NCBI RefSeq assembly: GCF_030704535.1
Contig: NC_081815.1
Coordinates: 2,495,001 to 2,559,000 of the forward strand
Direction of reading: 5' to 3'
DNA: 64,000 bases
Source of the DNA: Vitis vinifera
Taxonomy: Eukaryota > Streptophyta > Magnoliopsida > Vitales > Vitaceae
Below are positions 37,176 through 51,100 of this stretch, piece by piece. The position numbers and the translations under genes are program-made. Numbering within the stretch: the stretch's first letter is position 1; every line of letters starts with the position of its first letter. The notes under the pieces are model-generated. The model was not told the origin of the DNA. It made no database searches and saw nothing but the letters and a program-made list of their open reading frames with translations.

Positions 37176-39996
37176 CTACTTGGCCACCATCTGCACCGAC
37201 TCTTCATCACTCACCACCTTCACTGCTTCTTCCTCAGTTACCACCTTCCCTGGTTCTTTTCCAGTCCCCTTCTTTACCATGTCCTCCTTGTGCCCAAACT
37301 CCACTTTTTCATCCTTGGTGATTGCCATCTTCATCAGCTGGTTCTTGGCCAGCATGTCCACCTGTCCTTCATTTGGGTGCCACACAGTTTTCTTTTCAGA
37401 TCCAAGTTGCTTGACCAACTGAAATATCAAGAAAAAATTTTCAAAACATCTCATTCATCATCATCTGATTTGGGAGTGAGAGTGAGAGAGACAGACCTGG
37501 AAATAAGTATCGAGCTTCTCTTTCAGAGTTGCATGCTCTTTCTTCAGCTGTTTCAGAGCTGCCTTCCAACTGTTCATATTCATGCACTTGTCACAAATTA
37601 TGGTCATAAAACCCAATGGAAAAGAACAACTACCCATCATCTTGGTTTTCTCTCAATCTCTGATGAAAGTGAAAATAAAGCAGCCCTTAACAAGGGAGTT
37701 AATATGAATTGAACCCCTCATTGCCAATTTGAGTTCCCTGCTGATTAATGCTTTCTATATTTAAACATAAAAATCAAGTGTGTGAAAAAGTTGCATATTG
37801 TGAAGTTCATCATAGTGAATAGTAAATCAAAAGATAGGTAAGTATAAACATTACCCTTCAACGTCTCCATCCTTGCAACTTTCCCTCAGCTTAGTGCCTT
37901 GAAGTCTAACTCTGTTGGCACCAACACTGTGACAAATAATAAAGTGACGGTGACGATGATGGCAAACAGACAATATCTCCCAAAACAAGTAGGGAAATAA
38001 AACTGTGAACGAGGATGAAATCACTAAATCTTTTATTAGTTTCTTCTTATGACAGCTTCAGAAATCAAATGAAAATTTTGGGTAAAACCAAACAGGGCAA
38101 GCTATGCCATGAGGGTTGGTGCTCTTTGCTATCCTCTAGCTATCCCTTTTTTCTTTCCCAAAGAGTTTCACCTGGAATATTATAATATCTGCCTTACTCG
38201 GATGTAAGGACTCAATGCCAAATTTGAGCTCCAAAAAGCAACATGAAGGTACCTGCTTGCCTCCAAGTTAAGCACTCCTTCTGCTGACCAAGGGAGTCTC
38301 CTTTTAATTTTTATAGCATTTAGAAAAAAAAAAACCCAAAAAGGGAAAAATAAAGAAGCTTCACAACTGCAAATTTTATATGTTGCCTCTCAAGGATTTT
38401 CATGACCCCAGGGTATGAGTCTAGAACTTGGGTGCCAAAGGCTTACCACTGGGTGGGAAGAGGAAAATGAATGGCACTGGGATAAAAGGGAATAGGTCAT
38501 TGCCAGAGATGTTTTTGTTGTTTCCAGGATCCAAAAGGCCGATTTGAGTTGTTGCAATATATCCCACCACACCAATACCCAGTAAAAATTGCATCCTCAC
38601 TACGATTTTTAGGATTTCACCTCAATTTCATGCAAATCCATGATAATGTCAGGCAGAGGCTCTTTCTTTCTTTCTTTTTTTTTCATACCTTGAACTGCTT
38701 CCCTTGAACTGATGGAGGATTTTATCCACCTTGCTATAATCAATAGGATCATTGTTCCTGCATAGAAAAACAAAAACCCAGACTATTATGGTTTATAAAA
38801 AAATATAAAAACCAGGAAAACAGTGGGATATTTAGAGTACTAACAGTTCCTTTTCCACATCAACAATCAAGCGTGCTGAATCCGTAAAAAACAAGGTTAT
38901 GATTTCCTCAGTAAAGTGCAGATTGTCCCCATCTTCCAACAACTCCAGCTCAACAAAATGCCCATCCACAAAACCCTGCACAAACCCAAATTTGATTGGG
39001 AACTGATCATCCATTGCTCATGCTTATAATAGCATATTTTCAATGCAGAAAAATGCATTTCTAGTGGTAAACAATTTCAAAGTACTTCAAGTGCACATGC
39101 ATATCACAAAGCCATCAAATTCCTTATTCTGATAGAAAAGCCAAGAATTGAAAAAAGAACAGAAAGGGAACACCAAAAACCTCCCTCTTAAATCAAACTC
39201 TGGATTCACCACAGGATTATCTGCCCTGAGCCTTGGTGACATTCATATTCACAGTAGGATCATAGTAGTCTTATACATATGCTCATCACATGTCTAGTGA
39301 AAAAAAATATAGGCCTCATTCATACACATCTAAAGAGACAGAAAAAATGAACATCTTTGGCATGCATAAGCAGGCAAATCTTGGGGCATCTTCAAGGGAA
39401 AGGCACAACTTGAAAAATTAAAAACGAAAATTAAAAACCCTTGCCATAAATTACATATCAATTTCCCCAGATGAACATTGTAATTGAACTATCATATCCG
39501 ATTTAGATCTCTTCCACAAACTGCAGTAGATGAAAATTGTCCAATAGCACGTTCACTGGATTCAAATCAACCAAGCCTTCAATTACAAATTAAGATGCAA
39601 AGCAACCAATTTCACCAAGCAGAACTGGAGGAATAAATGTGAAAAGCTTCCATATATATGTGGGTAATGCATGCATATAGATTGAACTTTGAGCAAGTAA
39701 TCCTTTTTCCCTGATACAAATTATCAATATAGTTATTCTTCTAGCAATTAAGGATTTTCCACAGACAAGGAAATGACCATTCAATTTCATGTATGAGTGT
39801 AGCCTAAAAACAAAAAAGCTACCACATTTTCTTTTGATCACTAGGGAAAAAAAATTGGCCTTAAATATAAAGCTAGGTTTACATAAATGTAAAATTGAAA
39901 GAATCTAACAACATTTCCATCAAAGAGGAAGAGAAAAACCTCATCAAGGAGGGATTGCTTCATGGCACTGATCTGCTGATGAAGGGTGCTCTCCAT
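37176..39996 (-). CDS. Histidine-containing phosphotransfer protein (AHP4-like) with a long C-terminal extension, 6 exons
   Basis: HPt proteins carry phosphate from sensor histidine kinases (cytokinin receptors and others) to response regulators, shuttling between cytosol and nucleus. Exons in transcript order: 39996-39940, 38975-38845, 38757-38689, 37926-37855, 37569-37497, 37418-37176, joining in frame to 214 aa. The first 134 residues are a normal HPt: MKQSLLDEGFVDGHFVELELLED, then LHQFKGSSSSVGANRV with the phospho-accepting His at residue 78, then LKQLKKEHATLKEKLDTYFQ. The core looks functional. The last exon adds about 80 residues rich in Lys, Glu and Val (KKGTGKEPGKVVTEEEAVKV), which ordinary AHPs of about 130-155 aa lack. 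The preceding intron is only 78 bases; if retained, the protein would stop 11 residues after YFQ at about 145 aa. The HPt call is firm; use of the tail needs transcript support. Confidence 0.88.
38661..38683. repeat. (TTTC)n microsatellite in an AHP intron
   Basis: TCTTTCTTTC repeats followed by a T run lie just inside the donor end (minus strand) of the intron after the HQFKGSS exon. Confidence 0.75.
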
Positions 39997-42179
39997 TCTC
40001 AGAGAAAACAGATGGTTTAAGGAAATTAATCGAATGATACTGCAGAATAGCAATCCAAAGGAGACCTTATATAGCCAGTTGTGGAGACAAGCATTAATTG
40101 GTTCTCAGACGGCAGAGTCACGATTTTTGAGCATCACCAAATAATGGGTTTATTCCACTCTACCCACTTTGTATTGTCATTATCTACACCCAACAATCAG
40201 AGTGACTACTTTTTCATATAGTCATCTGAGCAAACAAGTTAAGTACACTTAGCAATGTGATGGAATGGTCATCCAAATGAAAAAACATATGTGAATCACA
40301 CAGCTGCCAGGTCAGCAATGACAACGTAAAACTTGTATTATCAAAACACCAGAGCAATTACTCTACAATGAATAACCTGTATGAAAATGGAAATATATCT
40401 GGGCAGATATGTTAGGATTTTCCTCTTTTGGCGCCTTGATATCAAACTTTAATGCCCTCTCTTCAGAGGGTTCTAAAAGGCTTGTATCCAAAAATAATAA
40501 TAATAATAAAAAACAATAATATGGTGAAATTTTATTTTACAAGAGTTATTGGTACTAGCAATTGACCCTTATCCCAGGGGAATCAAAAATAATAGTTGAA
40601 TGCTTCTGCTGCTATTATGCAGTTTAAAGAAAATAATACAAAAAGAAAAAAGAAAAAATTCTAGTAGAAGCCAAAAATAGAAATTAAATTGCTATTTATG
40701 ATATCTTAGGCTCCATGTTGTATAGAGAGAGAGAGAGAGTGGAAAGACAGAGAGGGAGAGAGTCATCAGTTCACTGATAATATAGGATTCAAAACTAGAA
40801 TAGTAAAACAATCAATTTTTTTACTATTCTGGTAGCTCCCAGGTTGTTTTTTGGTAGAAATTGTATGTCGACTGCTCTGCACAATCTTGGACGCAATCAA
40901 ATACCTATAAGCAATATCAGTTCCCCATGTTCTATTTATCACTTGTCAGTACATCGATTAAGAAAAAGGCAACAAGCACAATAAGATATAAGCAGTGCCT
41001 ATGGAAGTCAAGAATAGATTTACAATATACCGCTCAAGCCCAAAATTGAATCTTTCCACAGCCAAAATGATCATCCCAGACCACAGAGAACCTGTGGCAT
41101 GGGGGAATTGGCATAAAGTCCAACCCTGTAAACAATAATAACAGAAAGCAAGAAATCTATAGCAAATAACAACTGTAAAGTTGGACAAGCAAAGAAACAT
41201 TGATTGATGATATAAATACAATTAACAACAAATGGAGAACAGACAGCTATACATAGTAGGAGAAACCATAATACAGGACCATTGCTGTACAAGATTTTAC
41301 ATATTCTTCCAATGAGTCATTTCTACATGAACAGAGTGCCAACAAACTTTAGTTTGAATCCATGGCCAGTGTAACCTCCAAAAATCAAAGAAGACCTTGG
41401 ACCATCAAGCTCCATTTTTTCTTTACTTCACACAATACTTTTACCAATAAATAAATGAACCAATACATACATGCATACCACAGTGCAACCGGAAGAGCCT
41501 TCCTTCTAAATGTTAGTGAATTGGAAGATGAAACAGAAGAACTATTTAAGCTTTACTGCCCCACAGAAGAACTTCATTTGTCCCCTCTCTACTACTTTGA
41601 GAAGATATCAGAGAACAATCTTTCCAAACAAAACCAATCTTAACCAGGAAATTTAACACTGCATTAAGAAACAAGATGAGTAGAAAAAATGTCCAGTAGT
41701 ATGCACTCATGATCCAAAATGCTTGTGGTTTGCATAGTTCTTTCTCTTCCCTCACATCAAGGATGAAGCAAGGTGGGGAAGGGAAGACACAAGTGAAAAA
41801 TTAGAGCTCAAAAGAAAAAGCTTCTGTGCTATTTTCTTTTCTTTTCTTTCTTTCTTCATTTTCACAGAAATCTAATGGAACAGATAATGGTTTACCTTTA
41901 TTTTTTCCTTGACCAAACCAATTAAAATTGAGGATTGATCTAGTGTCTAGCAGTAACAAATTGATCTTGTTGTTATAGAGCAGCAGTCTACTGCCATTCA
42001 GCTCTGTATAGGTCAGAAATAGTAGCTGAAGGCTGCTAAAAACTGACTTGAGTCATGTCAGGACCATTCATCTATAGAAATGTTGGAACAGCACTAGATC
42101 ATTCCTGTCTTCTCACCTCCAGACTCAGAAGGTGAGAAATAATTGGATCTTGGGGAGAGAGAATGGTTCTGCACCCTTT
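39997..42179. other. Spacer: AHP promoter side and PP2C 3' side
   Basis: A minus-strand TATA box lies at 40066-40074. GA microsatellite sequence occurs at about 40724-40740. The rest is unrecognised. The end near 42180 should be the PP2C 3' untranslated region. No gene is supported. Confidence 0.5.
40066..40074 (-). promoter_or_regulatory. TATA box, AHP gene
   Basis: On the minus strand the sequence reads CTATATAAG about 70 bases before the AHP ATG (39996), implying a leader of roughly 45 bases. Confidence 0.6.
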
Positions 42180-45100
42180 TCATTGCCTTTGCTGACGCCT
42201 TCTCTTTGATTTCAGATCAACAACAATGATAGATATGTTGTCTGAGCTATTTCTCCCGTATGCTATTTCAGTGAGATTATCAGCAACAGATTGTGCAGGA
42301 GTCTCATCAGCCATCATTAACCTTCGCCGCCGTCTTAGAAGGCGGCGAGCCACCTCTCCAACTTCATCATTTGACATAACATCCCAAAGCCCATCACTTG
42401 CCAAAATCAAACATTCATCCTCATCACACCTTGTTGTGAAAGTGATCTCAGGCACTGGAATAATCCATGGCCGCAAATATCGATCTCCTGAACATACACA
42501 TTAAGCAGAAAATACTATAACATATCATATACATGCAGTGTGCAACAAAAAAAATGAACTACAAACACCAGTGTGGTTAGGAATTAGAATTTAATTGAAT
42601 TTGCAAGTTCCTCCTGATATCCAGTTATCATGAAATCATAAGACTCATAGAAAGAGCAAGGAGACTAATATTGATGTATACTTTGTTATCAGCAATTCTG
42701 GGCTAATGATCCCTTGTAAAATCAGTTTGAGCGAACATGATCCTTTCTTGAGCTACTCGCTAACCAAAGAGTTAAAGCATCATCTATACATTGAAATTGG
42801 GTTCCATCGTGCAGGAGATAAGTTTGCAAGACTTATGGATGAATTTAAGTTGAAAAACATTTTTGAGCATGGTTTTACAATTTAGGTTGTTGTTAAGCAG
42901 TTTAGAAATAGCCAAGACAAGTGACACCTTTATTTCTGAGAGGGAGAGCTCAACCCACACATTGGGATGATCCATCACCTAAATAAACCAAAAGCACTAC
43001 AATCCATTGACTAATCAACCTCACTTGATTGGTTGGTCAATCAATCTTTGATCTCATTCTTGTGTTTCTGGCCATTTCTGGACCATTCAGAAATGACCAA
43101 TACTCTGCTACTTTTGGAATATATACCTGTAAGTGTAAGCCTCCATTGAAGGTTAAGGAAGAACACTATTTTGAGAGATTTTTGCTAGCTCTTAAATCTA
43201 ATTTTTGAGTGAAAAATGAGTATCATCTGGAGATTCAATTCTTCCTTCATTAGTTTTAGTTGGTCACACTCTTCAATCTATTTCATTTTCAGATTCCCAA
43301 CCTGAATGGATACTTGAAATGAATTCAAGGAATTATCAGCTTGCACCTTGTTATAAATCCAAGGTGTTGTTACTAAGAGAAAAGTGTGAGGCTCAGGTAA
43401 TTAAGGATGAAGAATGCTCAGCCAGTAGTTCCATGGGAGGATCAATCATCTTGGGTTAGATAAAAATCATGTATTTATTTTGATTCTTAGTAGATGTTTG
43501 TGTAGCCGTGGGCTCTAGTTTTTTACCTCTTCTAGAGGTTTTCCACATTGTACCAATGTCTCATGTGATTGTGAATTTACATTTCATTAATTACTGTTAT
43601 CTTTGCATTCTAGTGATGGTGAATGATTGAGATGAAAGTTACTTATGCATATTTGATGATTGAATTTTATTCATATTGTAGAAATACTTAGTTGGAATTG
43701 TTTTGTCAAATTTGGATCCTTCGTGGCCCAAAATTGTTGAATGATTATTCAACTGATTGTTGGATCAGTGTCAACCCAAATTGTTGAATTATACATGTTT
43801 AATTTTGTCAAGAAATTAGCAAAAGTTTGGACTAATCTAGTTGAATTTTTGTTACACCAATAAACCAACACATGCTTTCCCCCCAATTGCTCATATCATT
43901 GAGAAGCCATTTTCAATGGTCAATTGATCTTATGGTCGAATGTTAAAGTATTTCAAGAGAACTCCTCTTTGAATCTAAGATACTGAAATTTAAGTCATGT
44001 TGACAAAAATCAATATTTTAGTGAAAAATATAGAAACCCTTTTTTTCTCCTAAGGGAATCCTTTGAGAGAGGAGAATAAACTAAATAAGATCAAATATGA
44101 TGACTTGGATCATGACAGGAAACAAACTGGAGTATTTCGCATGTTCATTGAAGAATGCACAAATAGTTAAAATAATAATTCTTTTTTGTGATGCCAATAT
44201 CTGTTCAAGTTAGGATGTAGAAGATTCAAAGAGATTTTATGCGGTAAAAAGGACTAGTGAAATAAGGTTGGCTAGGCAATTTTTGTTTTCCTAAAGAGAG
44301 GCAGTCTGTATATCTTAGAGTTCATTGTTTCTAAAATGGCTTTAAGGTAAGTGGCTATCGAGATTTACTATGGATAAAGATAGGTAGTGGAGAAATGTCA
44401 TTGTGAGAAATTTTAGTGAGTGACATGGGCAAAGGGTGTTCTAGGATGAGAAAAGGGTGACAATATCTGGTCTTTGGAGGTCTAAAACAAAATGATGGAT
44501 GCCTTTGTTTCTTTATTGAACTACAAATTGGCTCAAAAGTTTAAGTTTATAATAAATGAGTCAACAATGTTTATTAGGTTAATAAACACTTAATACCCTA
44601 CTTTAGGTGCATCCCCCTCCTGGATTTTAGTTCAATAAATGTGGTAATAAACAAATAAAGATGTTAGAACCCAAGACCTCCAAGAACCAAAGTCTGGTAT
44701 GATGTATCAAATAAAAAAATATATATAAAACATGAAAAAAAAATTGGGGAAAAAAGTTTGGTAGAGAATGACTTATGTCCAATGAAATTAAAATTCTAGT
44801 AGCCACTTTAAAATTATTTTGGAACTAGTGTGTATCAATCTGCTGCCACTAGCAGGTTTTATGGTTGTTCCATTAAGATATCCTCCAAGACTGTGTCCTT
44901 CTGCATAGCATTTGAGTAGAAATGACTATCCTATATAATGTTTGCCATTTAGTTTAACTAAAATAACATTATTTTTCTCCAAAATGTATCAGATATCAAA
45001 TACCCAATCAAGAGGTAGAAATGCAAAAACAAGAAATCATGTTTTAAAACATTGAAGAGAAACTAAACTAAACTTTTGGTACTTGGAAAAAAAAAAAAGC

Positions 45101-48100
45101 CAATAAGAATGACGATGGAAATGGGTGGCTAAAAATTCAATGATAATTCCATGGGTACTCTAGAAATTCAGGGGCTATTGGAGAACAGAAACAAGATAAT
45201 GATTTCTAAGGCTAAAGAGATATAGAATAAGGTTTTTCTCTTATCCTATAACCTTATCTTTATGCACTAGGCCAACTTTTTCCTTCCATCAATAGGGGAT
45301 GCAATGTTGTCTCTATTAGCCCCTCTTTAGCATTCTTACGATCTCAAGAACCAGGGTAGTGTTTTTAGCTTTGACGCTATACTAAATAACTGATTGCCTT
45401 AAAAACGTAAGCTTCTAAACAATAAACCAACCAGCTTTCCACAGTTCACTAATACTTAAAATGTAAGCTTCTAAACAATAAACCAACCATCTTTACACAG
45501 TTCACTAATACTTAAAACATAAGCTTCTAAACAATAAACCAACTATCTTTACAAAGTTCCCCAATACTTAACACCTATGAGTCATATGCATGGTTCAAAG
45601 TAAAGGTATCAGATGCTAACTCAGAGGCTCACAAGACAAATTAATCATAGCATGTCACATTGATATTGGGTGATATTCACAACATTCTATACTAAAAAAA
45701 TTATTCCACAATCAATTTCACGTTGAATGATACAAAGGCTCAAAACGTCATAATTATGTAAATCAGGATAATAATTCATGTAATGAGATTATGGTTGCAA
45801 GAGGTGTGAAAAGTTTAACTCTTATGTGATTCGCCCATGTGGGAGCAACTCCCTAGTCGTTCATGACTCAGTTGAACAATGCTCCAATATGGGGAATGGA
45901 CTTGGAACTAAAAGTTGGTAGATATTTGGTGTGGGGAGAACCATTTCCAAATTGATTCTCCATCTAAGGAGATCAAAGAGGTAAGGTGGTATACTACTGA
46001 GATGTGAGAGGTAGTGGAGGTCATTGAAACCATGAAAGGACAAATTTGAGAGGAAGTTATCTACAGATCGTTGCTTCTTAATTAAGTCTATCTATACGGC
46101 TTTAGGTTCAAGTCTTGGGATTTTTTTATTTTTTTTTTCCTGTATAGAAATTGTCTAATTCTCTCCAAAATTTCTTTGCTTGTCACCTGTTAGAAAGAAA
46201 AAATTCTTACCTTGTATTAGCTTTAGAGAAATGGTATTGTTTAGATAATTGGTGCTGCTTGCACAGAAAGAATGAGGAATCAACCAACTGTTTGTTTATC
46301 AATTGTGGAATGGCTCAAAGGCTTGGATCCCTGTTGTTTTCATCAGTTGGTATTCTTTGGGTGTTTCCTAAGTATTTTAAAGATATATCTTTTCATAACA
46401 AGAATAGAAAAATATAGAATACAGCTTCATTTTCCTTATTTTGGTCTTCCTGAAACAGAAGATTCTGGGTGATTCATGCGTAAAAGCTTCTTGGAGAGGT
46501 CGGAGTTAGAACTATATAAAATGTCCCATTTGTATAGGCCAGTAAAACTGTGAGGAATAGAATGCCTTTTACAGATTTTGTTGATGCGTTCAGTTGTCAT
46601 AACTGAGTCCTGTTTTTCCCTTTTGTTTATGTTTGTTGGAAATTCCATGTATGTTTCCCACATATCCAGGCTGCAACACATCTCGTAGGCACCTTGTAGT
46701 TTAATGTCAGGTGTGCCTACCAAATATATACGTATGTATGTATGTGTGGCCACAGTTTCTCACTTTGGAAGAATCAAAAGAGAAAAGGTCACATTTGAAC
46801 TTTAAAAGGACCAGGATGGTACAGGGTTATTCATGTTCTAACTGTTTTTCCCTCTTTTCCAGTTACTTATGTGCTCTCCTCTACCAAAAAAAAAAAGGGC
46901 ACCCTAACCTGCTGTCAGTTTTCCTCCCATTCCACCTACTTACAACGTGATAATTCAGACTGTAAATCACATGTAATCACAAGTAATGTTTCAAAACTTC
47001 TTCTAAAGAGAACTTACAGTTTTTTCATATTAGTGATTCAAAGCATCTAGAAATATCATAGGCATATGTACTATAATGGCCTTTTATATAAAATCTATTA
47101 GAAACAAAAGAAAACAAAGTAAATAAAAAAAAACCCCAATCATCCACGCATCAACATCACGAATATTTCAGTCTAGATTGTCAACTAAAAATTTAGTAGA
47201 ACCCCTATCTGCGTAAAGATTCACAGAATCATATATAAACAGCGATGACTAGCTTGAAAACTGCTAAACTGGACATTTCAAAATGAAGTAGATAATTAAA
47301 GTACAGGGCAAACCTATGGCTCTGGACATAGCAAGAACTCCGAAAACCCTAGCACCGTTCCAGTTTATGACTTTCCCTCCCTCTCCTTCAATTCGTCGGA
47401 GTTCATCTTCTCTATCAGGCTGTAAAAGCGACAAAACCAATAACAATGTGTCCTTAAATCCTGTTGTTGACATAATCATAACGATATAAAGAATGAGTAG
47501 TTTGCTAGTAGCTGTCAATAATGAAGCTTTTCTAATCCTCTTTTCCAATTTTGAGACCAGATGACTTCAGTATATAAATAATTAGAAACAAAAAGTCCTT
47601 GAGAATCTGAGATTTTAAAATATCAGAACTGAAAAACCAAGTAAAAGAAGAACAATACAAAAAAGGGAACAACATTGTGCATAAATTTAGAAAATTGCAG
47701 GTTAGAGAGTTTCTAATATGACCTTCTGATCAACAGTTAAGGGGATTGTTTGAGTCCCTCGGCAGAGCACTGCCCTTGAGTCACCACAATTGGATGTAAT
47801 AATCTGGCAACCTGATAGAACCACCACGACAGCAGTTGAACCAACCATTTCTGGTGCCACCTCCTCTGTCATAACCACATTGTCGGCCCTCTCAAAACCA
47901 CTAGAAAATGCCACTTCCCATCTCCTACGCCATTCATATCCGTCAACTGCTTCCCGGTCCCACTCCTCCACTACCATTTCATGCATCCTCTCAGCACAAA
48001 ATTTAGCCACCTGTCATAACCAACAAAATAAATAACGTGGTGTCCTGATGCCCTGGCTATTCTTGCCATATTATTATTATTTTTGAGCACCATAGCAACA

Positions 48101-51100
48101 CAACACAAAGTAATGGCACTAAGAGTGGAAGAATTGAAGACTAAAAATATACTCTTGATGAACAAGTCATGGATACGCCATTGTAGTGCTTGTGTATCAC
48201 TGTCTTGTTCCCAAACAATATCCGAGCAGGTAGCGTTAGGCATGCAACATTGCCACTCCCGAGAAAATTGCGGTTGAAGAAATAACTTTGGATTGGTGTG
48301 TAAGACAAGAGATGGTTAGTTCATCGTAAGTGGTGTAAGGGCCTTGGGATGGGTGTATTATGTGGGATGGTCAGCCCATTGTGAGTCTCCAAGGGTTAAG
48401 TCATGGGATAATTGTGAATGACTGCATCCTCAAACAAGATAAAGAAGATTAACTAGATTTTATTAGTAATTGATAGATTTTTAATTAATTGATTCAATGA
48501 TGATTCTAACAAGTTATATAGGGTTTTGAGTATCAACCAGTATCATGTTGGGGGTGTTAAGGAGTATGATATGATTCTTAAACCTTTAAGGAAAATTGGT
48601 AGTTTAACATAATATGGAATTAGAGCTTATTCTCGGTTCCGATGTGGGAGGTTTGTTTAGTCTAGTTAAGGGTTTTTGTCTATATTACCTCGTAATCCCA
48701 TGGGACACAACATTTTCGTTGTGTCTGCATGGGATAAAATAGGAGAAAAGGATACATAAGTTTCTCCTAACCTTATAGACACATTTTAAACTCGTAAGGA
48801 CCATTTGAACTTAGAGTGAATAATATCTACATGATTAAAAGTGGGTTCTTTACAAATATGTTAAGAAGCATGATATGTATATTGAGCTCAAATGTTGCAA
48901 GCTTAAGTTTTTAGGAAGTTTGGCAAGAGGTCTCAGGTTCAACCCCCTCTCCATAATTTGCACTTTCCCTATTTGATCATAATTTACATTTTCCTTATTT
49001 GTTTGTTAAATATGAATCTAAGTTCTTTCTCTTTTTCCATGTGCGACCCAAGGAAAATTGGTAGTTCAAGCAGGGGCAGTGATTTGGAGGGATTTATTTG
49101 CCACTCCAAGATAAACAATGATTCAAAAAATAAAGTCTGATTTGTTAGCCGCTTTCCAAAACACTCAAGTTTGTTGGCTCATATTTGATGTGCCTTAAAC
49201 CACATAAATAATTGGTTTTCAATAACAAGGAGCATTTCTAGTTCTATGAATAGCAATATCAACTTAAAGAGGTACAAGCATGAAGGGAAGAGGCCAAGGC
49301 TGTTACTTCCAAACAAGCCCTATAGTCCCTTCCAATGATTTTAATGCCTAAAACAGGTTCAGCACGAACCCTTATCCATAGCTTTCAACAAAGTAAGGAA
49401 ACTTAATAGAGGCCAAAGGACAACCAAGGTTCTGATCCCCCTCATTCAACCTAAGGACCTTAGATAACTCAACTGAACATGGTCTCTAAGCACTAGCAAC
49501 CACTCGATGCACAAGTCATTCCTGCACTGCTCTATCAAAGATTCCATTTCTTTGGGAATAAGGAACACAAAGAAGAAATAGAATTCATTTCTCATTTATT
49601 ACATTTGGATTACAATTAAAAATATAAATAGGAATCAAAAAATCATGCCCATAAAAATCAAATCATATTCTATCTTGCACACGCTACTTTATTCAACTCC
49701 CCTAAAAGCATCCCTACTTACTAGTCTAGTGATGGGCCTTCATATCGTACACCAACCATCTTAGATAATTACATTTCATATTCAAGTGGTTCTACTTCTC
49801 CCTATAACTGGTGGGAGTAAATCTGGCGCTTGGCCCATTACCAATCCACCAGGGAATTTTGGCCAGTCCAATCTGATCACACTAAGCCCAGCCCAACCCT
49901 CTGCGGCTAACTTAAGAGTTTAAGAGTTTATATTTGAGGCCCTACCCCGATCCACAAATTCGCTATAAAAAAAAAAGTTATCTCCACATCTAAAATCCAA
50001 GAAGCCATAGTATCATTAACTCAAAGCTGTCACATATTTATAAGTAAAATAGTGGAATTTTATTAAATTTTTTAATCTAAATTTAGATTTGAGCACTATG
50101 TTTCATTTTTGGAAAATGTTAAAGAAAGAAAACAGAGCAGAAAAACTGAAAGAAAGAAAACGGTATTGAAAAAAAATTTATTTTTTATTTTTGAATTTGA
50201 TTGTCCATGAAAAAGTTGAAAAAAATAAAATAAAATAAAATTTTTAAGCAATACTCTTTCACCATTTTGGATTTGAGGAAAAAAATATAGAAGGAAAATT
50301 AAATGAAGATAGAAAAGGACCTCAAATATCAATACTTAAAAAAAATTATAAATAAAATATAATAACAGATCTAAGGAAAAAGCACACAAAAGTGTAAGCG
50401 ATGTAAATATGTGGTTCAAAGGCCATAGGAAGTTAAATGATACACGAAAAAACAACTCCCTTACACTAATATTATATGGATATCCTTAAAACTATTTTAA
50501 GTTTTATCAACAATTGAAATGATTTCTAAATATTTAAGTGAAGCATGATTCTAGGTCACCCCATATTTGATGAATGTATTTCATGGATTGAAGCTTGCCA
50601 ATTCATAGATGGAGATACCCTTCTCTTTTTCTATTTTTATTTTCACAAATAAAAATCCACAAATAACATTAAATTAAAAAAATACTTCCAAATTAATCTA
50701 GTGTTTTTTTTTATTAAATACTAATTTTATTAATTAACAATCAAAACCTCATATGAAAATGACAAAATAATAAACATCAAAATGTTATTTATTACAAGGA
50801 GAAGTATCCTTTTAAGGCTTTCAATGACATATAATGGGTCTAAAGGATTTGTAAGATATAGATTTAGCCCAAAACCTAAAAGTTAGTATATAATTGATGT
50901 AGAAGATATTTGACCAATTGACTATTTAATAACACCTAAATATTATTAATTGGTATAATATAATTTTTAAGGAAAATAATATTAAAAAAAAACACACATT
51001 AAAAAGCAAAAACCTAAGGGCCATTTTGTTTTTTCAAAGAAAATAGAAATCAATGAAACATCCAAATATTTTTTCATTTTCATCGAAAATAAAGTTTGAA

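Noticed and set aside
45408-45573. CRISPR-like array
   Set aside because: The repeats are directly contiguous with no unique spacers, and this is plant nuclear DNA; it is a minisatellite.
48901-48960. tRNA or SINE from GGTTCAACCCC near 48942
   Set aside because: A B-box-like string only; no convincing A box or cloverleaf, and the surroundings look like retroelement relic.
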